A DNA stretch of 64,000 nt. Source: Ricinus communis (lineage: Eukaryota > Streptophyta > Magnoliopsida > Malpighiales > Euphorbiaceae). Below the pieces are notes generated by a model. The model was not told where the DNA came from. It did not search any database and saw only the letters and a program-made list of their open reading frames with translations. Made by a program: the position numbers and the translations under genes. Where the stretch lies: positions 11,718,001 to 11,782,000 of the forward strand of contig NC_063256.1 in the NCBI RefSeq assembly GCF_019578655.1, in the 5' to 3' direction. Positions 1-10,756 of this stretch are shown piece after piece; the stretch's first letter is position 1, and every line of letters begins with the position of its first letter.

Positions 1-60
1 TTACAGTAGAAGTAAAGTAAGTTAAATTACAAAGCCAGTACAAAGGAAGTGAAATCTTAC

Positions 61-108
61 CTGAGAATGAGAAGAACAACTTGGGGTGGCAGAACAAATT
101 GGCATCAT
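61..108 (-). CDS. First coding exon of an unidentified gene (5'-partial view, runs off left edge)
   Basis: On the minus strand an ATG ATG pair opens a 16-codon frame (MMPICSATPSCSSHSQ) that ends in a clean donor, CAG|GTAAGA, at position 60. An in-frame TGA lies just upstream, so this is a start and not an internal exon. A plausible acceptor (TTGTTAG) near 169 would make 109-169 a 5'-UTR exon. The rest of the gene lies beyond position 1. The Ser/Cys-rich, acid-free N-terminus would fit an organelle-targeted or nuclear protein, but nothing here identifies it. The main alternative is chance coding in a short stretch. Confidence 0.4.
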
Positions 109-1340
109 CTTGGTGTCAGCTCAATAAGAACTCAAAGGAATCCTTCAACAGACTCCCATTTTCTGCCTAACAACCAGATAAATTAAATAAAGTTTAACAA
201 AGTGACATCTCTCAACTTCGAAATCACCAAAAAGGAAAACAGGAAGAGAGAAAAAAAAGAGTAAATAATTTTGAACAAGCTAAGTTAATCTGTAAAAGGA
301 ACCATATGAATTTTCCAAATGCATTTTTTGAAATTTCAACTCTAAAGATCAAAAGAAGTAAATTGTGACAAAACTAAAGGATTCCATAAAACAAACAAAA
401 ACATGTTAACTAACAAACTCAGATTTAACAAAATAAGATAGTCTTCCTTCTTGTGCCTATATATTTTAGTTTTGAAATAAAAGTTATCCGTGTAGATTAA
501 AATTCAAAAAGAAGGGAAGGAGCACAATAAACAAAACTAAATTAAACTCACTAGAAATCCTTATTAAAAAATCTAATCATCCTATTTTTTTTATCTTTCT
601 CCTAGATCAACTCTTCTAAGTTCATTTTTTAAAATTTAAACTCTAGAACCAGAATTAAGCAAAAACGGAGCACTGAAGAAAGCATGATAACACATCAAAA
701 GAAGCTAAATTAAACCAGATTCGATTAAATTCTGGACAATCCAAATAATTTCTTTCTGAAAAACCAAAAAAGAAAAGTCTGAAAGCCAATTACTTATCCA
801 TGTATTTACTGCATGGCAATACAAAGTAAGATAAATTGAATCAGACCCAATTCAAATCTCCAAGTGGGTTTCTTGAAATTAAAATACTGGTACAAGTAAA
901 CAATCAGAACTATACATACACTTAACATCCAATGAAAAATGACTAATGGATAATAAAGACTGTGCTTACTAGAGAATTAAAATTATAATAAACTGAAAAG
1001 TGGATAATCAGATCTTGTATATGGCCATTTGTCCAATGAAATAACAGATAAAAGATATGTCAGTAGAGAATCGTGTGGCTTACTGATGCCGTTAGCTTCA
1101 CCTATTTGGCTACTCCTTGCCTCTCATTTCTGTTGTGGGACCAAATTTTGGATTTTGCACTTTTCTTTCAGATTACTAATTAAATCTTAAATTCTATGTT
1201 ATTCAATTGCTTTAAAATTTAAAAATAAATATTTTATTTTTATTTTATTTTTAATAATAATTTTTATAATTTTATAATAGAAAATAACGTCATAACTCAA
1301 TTGTACTTTTTAAAAAAACTATAAATCAGCACTTACTGAT
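109..1340. other. AT-rich presumed 5' UTR/promoter and spacer of the left-edge gene
   Basis: No convincing coding sequence on either strand. The stretch is AT-rich with many A-tracts. If the minus-strand ATG at 108 is real, this holds the leader, a leader intron and the promoter. The pararetroviral sequence begins at about 1340, so the virus copy sits roughly 1.2 kb upstream of that start codon. Confidence 0.4.
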
Positions 1341-3182
1341 TCAGATGGATAATTCTTGTGAGCACTCTTCTGAGGATTCCATGGAATCTGGATATTCCGC
1401 CTCAATACCAAAAAGACTTTCTAGAGTAAAATTATCCTGTTCTGGGAGAAGAGATTCTATATCATCTTCAAATGAGTCTGGAATGGACATAGACATACTG
1501 ACTTGTTGAATCATTTTTGCTGATTTTTCCGAATTCTGGGGACAGTTCTTAACATAATGTCCCTTTCTTTTGCAGATGTAGCATCTGTCAGATTTGTGAC
1601 CTTGATTCCACTTTTTCCGGAAATATCTGAACCCTTTTGAGCGCGTCTTTCTTTGTCTGAACTCCTTATTCCTATGCAGGTATTTTTGGAAATGATACCC
1701 AGTCTTCTTCTTATGATTGGAACAAACGCAGGTTGAGGCCTTGCACTTGATCTTGAAATGATTTTTATCACAGGCCTTTTGAACTATTAAATCTCGTTGA
1801 GATAGCCTTCTGAACAGATCTTGTTGGTCACAGAGTCTCTTGATGGAAGAGAGAGTGAATTGCCAAATTTCTCCAAGAGTGATGGAGGTGACCGGTTTCT
1901 TTGTTGCAGTAATCATGTTGTTGACCTCTGGTTGTATTTCATTTGGTAATGAGGCGATGAAAGTATACTTCAGTGTATCATCACCATCATGTCCTCCAAT
2001 GACATAATAAAGTTTAGACATAGCAGAATAATGTTTTTCCAGATCCTTCATTTTTAACGAACAACATTTTCGATCAAAGAATTCTTGTTTTTGTTGACGT
2101 ATGACAAGATCATAACTTCTAAGGAACTGGTTATGGAGGACTGTAACCGTTGCTGATGGAGTTGGCAGTGTCACAAATTGAAGTCTGGTGTACTCAGGCT
2201 GTGACTGAAACCAATCTCTCAAGTTTCCTGTGAACCTCATGACGAATTTGGCAAGAACCATTTTGAGTGTGGCCCCCTCAAGGGTCATTTGGAGATCGAT
2301 CCATGCCAAGAATTCAGAAAGCTTGTCCTTCCATTTTGATGGAGGCAGGTCATCAAAGGAGAACCAAGGTCCCGTACCAGTTGTCGGTTTTGACCTTGGG
2401 TATGGAGCTCCAGTAGGGGCAAAGAATGACTGTGCATCCTCATCCTCAAGTTCCACTACTTCTGGGCTGGGATCAGTAGTAGAAGTATTCATCAGAATTT
2501 CAGTGATATCCGCCATTTCTGAGGTGTTTGAGGAGAAATCAGAATCATAGGGACTAATGAGAGATTGTTCTGGTAATTTTTCTTTAGAGGCTAAAGAAGG
2601 AGAGATTTTCTTTTGCTGGGTTCTTGAGTCTCTTGGATAAAGATGAGAGAAAGTGCCAAAGGGCTGGTAGAGAGTTTCTTATTGTTGTTCTGGCTGTAGG
2701 AGAAAAGGAAATGAAGAATAGTATGAGGGAGCAATAGCAGAAGATGTAGAAGCTGCTGATGTAAAAGATGGGATCGTAGCAGTCTGATCTCTTCGAAGAT
2801 CATGTTCAATCTGGTCAATTTGCCTTTTTAGCCTTGTAATCTCCTTTTCCTTCTGGATGAAGGCTGGAGTGATCGGCTGAGGAACTCGAAGCTCTTTGTC
2901 CAAAGCTTGATATTTGGCAGTGAGCGATGAATAGAGTTGGAGTACTTTCTGAGAGAATGTATCCAACTTGTGGTCCAGTTTATGAGCCAGATGTAGAGCC
3001 TGATCCAGTTTTCCATTTAGTTTTTTTAGATAGGAATTCTGGACAATGGAATTTGAAGTTTGCCAGTTCAGAACCTCTTCTGGTGGTGTGAGGGGTTCTA
3101 TAGATCCGGAGGGAGTAATCCTTGAGGGAAGGATTTCCGATCTCTTATTCTCAGTCTTCCCTAGAGGAGGGAAATCTTTTGG
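1341..3182 (-). pseudogene. Pararetrovirus coiled-coil linker and coat protein with CCHC zinc finger (decayed)
   Basis: Continues the movement-protein frame. 3182-2679 encodes a Leu/Gln/Glu/Lys-rich, coiled-coil-like linker ending in TAA at 2679-2681. 2516-1341 is open for 391 codons and contains an acidic N-terminus, the basic central part of a pararetroviral coat protein and a zinc knuckle C-Y-I-C-x4-H-x4-C (about 1590-1550), the RNA-binding finger of this family. An acidic Ser/Glu-rich tail follows, ending in TGA at 1341-1343. The protease expected next is absent, so the minus copy is truncated here. The boundary with host DNA is near 1340 but I could not define it to the base. Confidence 0.82.
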
Positions 3183-4682
3183 CTAGAACATATAACAACT
3201 TTGGATTGTATGAGGTGGTTGTACTGTTGGTAAATCAGCCTGGATCTCCTTTCTGCAAGTTGCAGCAGGACTAAATTCAACTCCCAATTGGGCCAAGAGT
3301 TCTTTCATTTCTTTAAAAGAGATGTCAAGAACAGTCTTTCCTTCTTTTGCAAGAAGGTTTATGGCCTCGTTGAACATTGGGAGTGGTGCTTTGCTCTGCT
3401 TTTGTTTCTAGGGGATGCCCATCTAAGGACCGTCTGGATCCCGGTCATCCGACCTTAGTTCTATGGCTGAGCATGGAGAGTCTGGAGTCATAACTCGTGA
3501 ATTTTTGCTAGAATACTGAAAACAAGGTTCAGCAAAATCCAGATCATCTTCAGAGGTGCATCCTGGTTTGCACATTCCTGGGTCAACATCCCAGATGAAG
3601 TGTCCTTTTACTTTAGCAGTATAGATCTTATGTCCAGAGGACTGGAATGAATGGATAGGGATCTTCTCCCTTGGTTTAGATACAAGCTGTATCATTGATG
3701 CCTGGAAGATAAATGGTGCAGAAGAAGATTCTCCTGTTTTTGTGAAGATCGTTTTTACTGTCCCGTCCTTTTGATTGATAAAAAGGGGGTCGGTGGCTTG
3801 AACAGGCTTAGCTTGGGATGCCTGAAGTTTTTCATAGTTGGTTACCCATTCAGTTGGGATCAACTTTTGCAGATCTTCTTTTTCCAGCTGCCTTGGAGCC
3901 TGGACAATTGTAGGAATCTGGCCAGAATCAGCCATAATGAACAAAGCATCAGAGGAGGCTTGGAAGCCTGGGATTTGGAGATTAAAGGCATGATCCTGTA
4001 ATCTGTAGACTATCTGATGATGTAGGGTCGCAGAGAGAGCATCAATTACTTGATTTGCTCCCGTGATCTGAACTTGTACTTTGAGTGCAGTTGATAGGTA
4101 GGGATCGTTGAGGGAAAGATTGAAATTGGGAAAGAAAGTCAAAACAACACTGTCTGTGTTAAGTGTTGTGACTATCGTGCCAATTACTACATGTTCGTAC
4201 TTAAGATATCTGGTGTCCAGCAGCGACATACGGGCTGTAACCGGTAGACCCATCCTTCCAAGATAGGATAAGACTAGTCTGACAGGTCCGAGATGGAGAT
4301 GTGTATAGCCTTGTTTCCTCCATTATTCTATGAAGGATGTTGGGATCTCAAGGATGACATACTGCTCCTGTGTGGTAGCAGTAAGAGAACATTGAGAAAG
4401 GGAAGAAGATTGTACATATTCTTTAACAGAAAAGGGTTGTTTGTGGATAATCTGATTGAGGGTCTTTCTGACAAAATTTTATTTTTTAAAGATATTATAT
4501 GGGTTTATGATAGGTACAAGGGTGTTTTCATCTTGGACATTCTCAGGTATGTGAGAAATTTCTACAAGATGGTCTATCTTGTTGGATATGGTTTTTTTGC
4601 AAGAAGGGGAGAGTTGCAGGGTAAAAGTGTGAGTAGTAATTTCTGAAGATATAGTGGTTGGGTTTTTCTTCTCTGTCACCAA
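3183..4682 (-). pseudogene. Pararetrovirus movement-protein region and linker (decayed)
   Basis: A minus-strand frame opens right after the primer-binding site and carries the movement-protein core of caulimovirids: a G-x-V-R-L-V-L-S-Y-L-G-R block followed by G-L-P-V-T-A-R-M and L-D-T-R-Y-L-K-Y-E (about 4290-4170). The longest uninterrupted part is 4253-3423 (276 codons). Stops fall at 4479-4481 (TAA), 4323-4325 (TAA), 3423-3425 (TAG), 3408-3410 (TAG) and 3183-3185 (TAG). All pieces are in the same frame, so I see no indel. Family role: plasmodesmal tubule or binding protein for cell-to-cell spread. It shares the frame with the coat protein downstream, which suggests one polyprotein. The true start is uncertain, since no ATG is obvious near the primer-binding site. 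Confidence 0.8.
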
Positions 4683-4683
4683 G

Positions 4684-4695
4684 GCTCTGATACCA
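4684..4695 (-). promoter_or_regulatory. Pararetroviral primer-binding site (initiator tRNA-Met complement)
   Basis: The minus strand reads TGGTATCAGAGC, the conserved 12-nt site complementary to the 3' end of plant initiator tRNA-Met, which primes minus-strand DNA synthesis in Caulimoviridae (and in many plant LTR retrotransposons). It lies between the leader and the first open frame, as expected. The plus copy ends immediately before the equivalent position. Confidence 0.85.
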
Positions 4696-4873
4696 CTTGG
4701 AGCCGAGAGCTGTTCATTCTATAGTCCTCATGCTGTAAACTCAAGGCAGGAGAGTATCCTCAAGCTAAGACCATAAAGAGGCACCTCGCCATGGAAGGTC
4801 TTTCTGCTCTTTTGGACCTCGATAGCCGAGTTAGCCCTTTTGGATCATAGAAGAAACAGATCGTGCAACAATT
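4696..4873 (-). repeat. Viral leader segment, inverted copy 1
   Basis: Reverse complement of this segment matches 8140-8318 almost base for base, with only a few substitutions over about 175 bp. It is the leader or 3' non-coding region just upstream of the primer-binding site. It ends at the junction of the two half-genomes at about 4873-4876, after the shared word TTGCACGATC (read on the minus strand). Together with the other copy it forms an inverted repeat spaced about 3.3 kb apart. Confidence 0.85.
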
Positions 4874-4981
4874 AGAAGAGGTTCTGAACTGGCAAACTTC
4901 AAATTTCAATGTCTAGAATTCCTATCTAAAGAAAATAGACGGAAAACTGGATCAGGCTATGCTCCTGAGTCCTCTCAGCCT

Positions 4982-7402
4982 GTGACCAAAATCCCTCCAG
5001 TTCCCTATGTTCCTATACAAATCCTACCTTCAAAATATGCAAAACCTGTTTCAGTTATAGCTTTCTTTGACACTGGAGCTCAAAGAAGCATGATGAATCC
5101 AAAAGTCCTTCCATCTGAATACTGGAAGCCCCATGATCAGTTTTTCAGGGCAGCCAATGGTCAAACCTTCAAAACTACTCTGATCACAAAATAAAAAATC
5201 GGGATACAGTTTTTCCCTGATTGCGTAGTATGGACGCATATCATTGGTTCGGATCTTCCAAGCAAGGACATCCTGATAGGGTTTGATGTCTATCATCAAG
5301 CTCAGAAGCTCCAAATTCTCCCCACTGGCATAAAATTTAAAAGACAATTTCGGCCATACACAGAGACTTCAAATTTGTTCACTATAGCAGATACCGGTCC
5401 ACCATTCTTGCAATACACAGAAAAATTCCTTCTCTTTTGTCCAGAATCTCATTCACACTTCCAACACCCTCTTCCACTATGGAAAAATCTCTAGTTCTAT
5501 ATTAGTCTCCCTTTCAAGCTCAATGAAGACATCAACCCCACAAAGGCCACACATTTGAGAATGTCTCTTACAGATCTAGCCCTTGCTAGATCCGAATGCC
5601 TAACCCTGTTACAGTAAGGCCTCATTGAGCCCACAACCTCACAATGGGCTTGTCAAGCCTTTTATGTGGAGAAACGGTCTGAAAAGATACGAGGAAAAAA
5701 GAGACTTGTCATAGACTACAAGCCCCTAAACCATTTCCTACAAGACAACAAATTTTCTCTCCCTCGAATCTCAAACCTCAAGGTCCATATCCAAAAGGCC
5801 TAATTCTATTCCAAATTTGACCTGAAAGCGGGCTTTTGGCAGCTGGGTATCCAGCCCTCAGAGAGATACAATACAGCCTTTTGTATCCCTAATGCCCAGT
5901 ATCAATGGACAATCATACCTTTTGGGCTCAAAACAGCCCCTTCACAATTTCAAAAGACCATGATTGAAATCTTTGGGCCTATCCTTTACTCCTCTCTGAT
6001 CTACATTGATGACATTCTCTTATTCTCAGAAATAGCTGAGGAACATCATCAACTCCTAAAACAATTCCTCGCCATTATTCAAAAATATGGCATCATGCTA
6101 TTCGAAAAGAAAAGTCTTATTGGCCGACAAGAGATAGAATTTATTGGCATGCAATTCAAAAATGACCAATACACGTATGGTCCCCATCTGACAAAGGAAC
6201 TTGATCACTTTCTAGAAGAAAATCTCTCAGTAAAATAAATTCAACAGTTTCTTGGAATTTTGAATTATGTCAGAGAAGCCATACCATACCTGTCCAATTA
6301 CACATGTCATCTCTCAAAGATGCTCAAGAAGGACCCTCCTCCTTGGGGAACAGAGCAGACTACAACTATCCGAAAACTAAAAGAGTTGGCCCACAATCCT
6401 CCACCTCTCACTATCCCGTCCACAGGAAAGCTCATTCTCCAGACAGATGCGTCTGATTATGCATGTGGGGCCATCCTCCTTGAAAACCTCAATGGCAAAG
6501 AACAACTGTGTGGTTACGCATCTGGACAGTTTTCTTCTTCAGAAAGACATTACCACACAGCCTACAAGGAGATTTTGGCAGTCAAATACGGGATAAAGAA
6601 ATTTAAATTCTTTTTGATTGGATAGCACTTCCTGGTTCGGATGGATAATTCTTCTTTTCCAAAAATCCTTGAATCCAACTAGAAAGCCTTACCAGAACCT
6701 CAATTATTGCGGTTAAAATCATGGTTCAGCAGATATGATTTTGAAGTTCAGCATATAAAAGGGACGAGAAATCTAATTCCAGATTTCTTATCCAGACTTT
6801 CAAAACCACAAAATCAACCTATAGTCCTCCTCACCTTGACAGTAAATCTTCCTATAATCTTTATGGCTTCTTCATCTTCAAAAACCACTTTGCAGCCTCC
6901 CTCACCACCAGATCTTTCCACCAACCTCATAACCAAACAGGTCACTGATTTTGCCAGAAATATGATGTTCCATTATTTGGCAACCTTTCAACAAACTTTC
7001 TCACTACCCATCCAACCCAACTTCTTTTTCCCATATTACCCTTGGTGTCTGATTTATCACCTGTCTCCTACCCATCCGCAGATTGAAAGTGAATTATGGT
7101 TCTTATGGTGTCTTTCTACAGTTTGTCATCATGCTATTGAAATTCGCATCATGAATCTCTTACATTTCTTCAATAATGAGACAAATTCGGGATCATATCC
7201 ATGGAGATACCTCACTTGGTTCAAAACTCCGTACCAATGGGCAAGGAAACTCCTTAAGCTTATGCATGAGAACAGATTATTTATAGATAATAATCCCAGA
7301 ACTTCGGAATACCATGCCATTTTCATCTTCCACAGGCCTTATCTTCAGTTCTCGGAAGACACTTATGCAACTCAATATCTGCCATTATTGGAGAACACTT
7401 GA
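4982..7402 (+). pseudogene. Pararetrovirus protease, reverse transcriptase and RNase H (decayed polymerase)
   Basis: One plus-strand frame runs for 2.4 kb. Order: retropepsin (F-D-T-G-A at about 5069), reverse transcriptase (F-D-L-K-A-G-F-W at about 5815; F-G-L-K-T-A-P-S near 5920; Y-I-D-D-I-L-L-F-S at about 6000, the catalytic YIDD box), RNase H (Q-T-D-A-S-D-Y-A-C-G at about 6440). Premature stops are at 5192 (TAA), 5492 (TAG), 5615 (TAA), 5801 (TAA), 6236 (TAA), 6623 (TAG) and 6680 (TAG); the frame finally ends with TGA at 7400-7402. No frameshift occurs between the pieces. A short remnant of the movement/coat linker (4876-4965) sits directly before the protease, so the coat segment (about 1.6 kb) has been deleted in this copy. 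Confidence 0.88.
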
Positions 7403-7670
7403 TGTACCTTTGCATCTTGCTCCTCCACCAATCACAAAAGATCTGAAGCAGGCCCTCCAACTAAGAAATGAATTAGGAACGACTGATGTCTCTACACCAT
7501 TAGTCTGTACTTTTAATGGACATCTGTGGTCTGAACACCCCATTAAACTTTTCAACTTTCCCATACTTCAGACCCCACTAGATGATCCAAGCCTGACCAA
7601 TAAACAAAAGGATGCCATCATGCAAGATTCTCAGCCAATGGATGATGATCACTATGACAGTATTTTCTAA
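6863..7670 (+). pseudogene. Uncharacterised ORF downstream of pararetroviral RNase H
   Basis: After the RNase H motifs the frame continues from an ATG at about 6863 (M-A-S-S-S-S-K-T-T-L) for about 180 codons to the TGA at 7400. A second frame, 7314-7670, carries on in similar style (Pro/Leu-rich, ending D-D-D-H-Y-D-S-I-F), implying one frameshift around 7310-7400. The protein is rich in Trp, Tyr, Phe and His, with no motif I recognise. Its position matches the extra 3' ORF of unknown function reported in some endogenous caulimovirid groups, but I cannot assign a role. It could also be a C-terminal extension of the polyprotein. Confidence 0.55.
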
Positions 7671-7676
7671 ATACGT

Positions 7677-7765
7677 GGTGTGTGTGCTGGACATGAAGAC
7701 AAGCTTCCTACTCAATAATTCAAAAGATAGTGGTTGTGTGTGCTGGACATCAAGACAAGTTTTCT
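7677..7765 (+). repeat. Direct repeat in the pararetroviral 3' non-coding region
   Basis: The motif GTGTGCTGGACAT followed by (G/C)AAGACAAG occurs at about 7682 and again at about 7737, a 55-bp offset. It lies between the last viral ORF and the TATA box, where caulimovirid promoter enhancers usually sit. It may be a duplicated promoter module or a replication slippage product. Confidence 0.5.
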
Positions 7766-8010
7766 CTTTCATAATAATACAATAAAGAAGATGAGATATC
7801 AATTTCATCTTTCGGTGCATTATTTTCCACATGTGTATAGTAGCAGCATTATTAAGACTTTTTGTCTTAAGATGCATATGAAGTTGTCGGTCTATGTATT
7901 ATTAGTCTTTGAGCTGTCAGTCAGTGTATTATGGGTCTTCACTTTTATAAGTGGGAAATCAAGATAAGATTCCCACCTTGTCTCTCCCTGTCATTTTGTA
8001 TTATCACTTC

Positions 8011-8020
8011 TCTATATAAG
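8011..8020 (+). promoter_or_regulatory. Putative TATA box of the pararetroviral transcript promoter
   Basis: CTCTATATAAGGAG at 8009-8022 fits the consensus TATATAAG box of plant pararetrovirus promoters. It lies after the coding region and about 300 bp before the end of the copy, where the terminally redundant transcript would start. An AATAAGA word at about 8036 could be part of the polyadenylation signal. Confidence 0.6.
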
Positions 8021-8139
8021 GAGAGGTCGATTGAGAATAAGATCAAGGAAGTTTTCCCTCTCATCAATGACCATCATACTCTCTCTTATGGCTTTCTAAA
8101 TTTCTTCCTTCTCTTCTTCTCGATCCATTGGCAATGAAC

Positions 8140-8318
8140 TAATTGTTGCACGATCTGTTTCTTCTATGATCCAAAAGGGCTAACTCGGCTATCGAGGTCC
8201 AAAAGAGCAGAAAGACCTCCCATGGCGAGGTGCCTCTTTATGGTCTTAGCTTGAGGATACTCTCCTGCCTTGAGTTTACAGCATGAGGACTATAAAATGA
8301 ACAGCTGTCGGCTCCAAG
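8140..8318 (+). repeat. Viral leader segment, inverted copy 2 (end of pararetroviral sequence)
   Basis: Matches the reverse complement of 4694-4873. It ends with GGCTCCAAG, the bases immediately before the primer-binding site in the minus copy, and then changes abruptly to unrelated AT-rich DNA. The plus copy therefore terminates at the minus-strand discontinuity of the circular viral genome. Confidence 0.8.
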
Positions 8319-10756
8319 GTAAAAAAATTTGGTGCAATTATATGTAATAAATGTGAAATGAATATATGATGTGTCAAATTGTTACTAGTTAAATTGTTAA
8401 ATTAAAAATGAAATTTTTATTAACTTTACGTAAAACTGTAAAAATTATATTTTAAAATGTTATTTAAAATAAAATAGAAGTATAATTATTTATTTTAAAT
8501 TCTAAAATAATTAAATAAAGATATTTAAAAATATAAAATTAAAATATTTATATTCTAAATAATTAAATAAAATAATTATAAAATTATAAAATCTAGAATT
8601 TAATTAATAATAACACCCTTTTTTTCTCTTATTTTTCAATTCTTGCAATTTCATATCTCACCACACTTTCAAAGGATTTTCCGTTTTGAACATAGACAAA
8701 GTTGTGGGGCGGGAAAGGTCCAAACCCCAAAAAATCATGAGGTGTCGTGAAATTCTTAAAATTGTTTTATATTATTAATTTTTTTTCATTTAAAATATGC
8801 ATATAAATTTAATATTTAAATTCATTATTATACATCTAATAAAATAAAATAATTTAAAAGATAAAAGTTAATATGCTAGACATTTATAAATGCCTCTAAC
8901 TATTTGTTAACTATAATTTTATTTAAATATTTTTGTAAATTATTTTCCCTTTATTTTCTTGATGCACATACTCTTATTATTATTAATTATTATTATTATA
9001 GTACTATTCATGTAATGATATTAAAATTATCAAGAAGTTATGTGTATTATCTTAATTTATTTATTTTGGTAGAGTTAGACCGATATTTAATAAGTTATTA
9101 ATATTTTTATTAATAAAATTAATTAATAATTGACTTAATTAACTAAATAATTAATAAATTATTTTAATAATATATTAAAATATGAAAAATATTAAGATTA
9201 AAATAAAACAAATAAGAAAATCAAGTTTTGATAATAAGCAATTAAAATAAAAAAACACCTCATGATGGTTGACCAATTAAAGACTTCTCACAATTTTTTT
9301 GATTTAAGTTTATTAATCTCTCACCACTGGTACTGTTGATATTAATAACCATTTTTGTTTATTAAATTTTAAAATTAAAAGCTTGTTATAACAAAATTGA
9401 TTAATAAAAATATTGAAAAGTAAGTTCAGCAGTATATAATTGATTACAATTATAATTGTAATCCAAAACTAAGTAATTTAATATAAAAATCAAAAACCCT
9501 CTTTTGGCATTATAACTATACAATTCTAATCCTAAACTAAGTAATTTAGTACAAAAATTTATGTAGAAATTCAAAAGACTTTTTTTGGCATAATAATTAT
9601 ACAATTCTAATCTTATTTCAAAACTAAGTAATTTAATATAAAAAATAGCGTAAAGAAATTATTCAATTATTTTATAAGCATAAATTAAGATTATGTGCAT
9701 TCGTTAATTGCATCACTTGATAAAAAATATAGCAAAATATAATTATAATTCTATTTTCTAATATTAGAATCATTTTTGAGTTAAAATTCTAACAGAGTTG
9801 GTCTTTGGAGTTAGACTTCACTTAATAATTTTTTAATATTTTTATTATTGAAGTATATTAATAAATAACCTAATTAACTCAATTAACTAAATAATTAAGA
9901 AGGTTATTTTAGTAAATTTGTATGTCCTTCCCTATTCACACATTTATATATATTATGATTATGATATATACCATAAATAAACTGAAAATTTTTAATTCTA
10001 CGGTATAAGATTTTCTTTACTTATGATCTAAGATCTAAAAAATTATTTAAATAGTTTTTTTAGCTGCATTATGGTATCATTTTAAAATTTTATTGGTATC
10101 ATTTTAGTATTATTTTTTTAATGAAATTATATCAGTATTATCTTTATTTTTTATCTATATCCATAGTTTGATTGTCATAAAAATTCAAATAGTTGTTATG
10201 AATATAAAACTATTATTCTTCTTCACATACTTAAATGACTTTTTTGGTTTTATATTAATTATATTTTCATATATTTATTAATTACCTTTTGGTTTATTAT
10301 GGTATAATTTTTAAAATACACATCTTCATGTCGCCGAACCACACTAACTACTATAGAGATATATGGAATATCATTCAACTCATGAAAATTGAATATAAAG
10401 ATACAAAATAATAATTAAAAATCTTCCTCATTTGGCCGGTTTCATAATGATACAAATTAAGTAATATCTTTTTGATATTTTTTGTGTATATTTTTAGTTT
10501 CTTTTTAATTATATAATTTTTAACGCTAAAAAATTATAATATCAACTGTAGTATTAAATTATACAATACTAAAATTAATAAATATTTTTAAAACAATTAT
10601 TGTATTATTATATTAATAAAATTAAAAAAATTAAGAAAGACATTTAAAAATAACTAATTTGCTATTATTCTTTAAAATATTATAAATAAATAAATATTAA
10701 GATTTTTATTAAAATGTATCTATCAACTTAATTTATAATCGAAATAATAATAACAG
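8319..10756. other. AT-rich intergenic spacer, no gene seen
   Basis: Very AT-rich with short TAA/ATT runs and no supportable coding frame. CATGAGGTGT (about 8738) and its inverse ACACCTCATG (about 9255) could be decayed inverted-repeat ends of a small element, but they are too short to claim. Apart from the tandem repeat at 9448-9648 I see nothing functional. Confidence 0.6.
9448..9648. repeat. Diverged tandem repeat, about 2.5 units of 70-90 bp
   Basis: The phrase AACTAAGTAATTTA(A/G)TA is found at about 9466, 9535 and 9624. The first two units also share a CTTTTGGCAT-like block followed by ATACAATTCTAATC. Units differ by small indels and substitutions, indicating an old duplication. Confidence 0.6.

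Larger units (their letters stand above)
1341..8318. mobile_element. Endogenous pararetrovirus (Caulimoviridae, petuvirus-like), two partial genomes in head-to-head orientation
   Basis: The minus half (4873 down to 1341) reads leader, primer-binding site, movement protein, linker, coat protein with CCHC finger. The plus half (4873-8318) reads a short piece of the linker, then protease, reverse transcriptase, RNase H, an extra ORF and the promoter/leader. The gene order inferred by adding the halves matches single-polyprotein caulimovirids such as petuviruses. The halves share two inverted homologous segments: 4694-4873 with 8140-8318, and about 3000-3085 with 4876-4965. The plus half lacks the coat region; the minus half lacks everything after it. 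The plus half stops exactly before where the primer-binding site would start. All main coding is interrupted by stops, so this is a defective genomic fossil. Confidence 0.88.

Noticed and set aside
4293..4646. Plus-strand open frame (117 codons) within the viral leader/movement region
   Set aside because: It is antisense to the viral frame, which has recognisable movement-protein motifs just downstream; no family features of its own.
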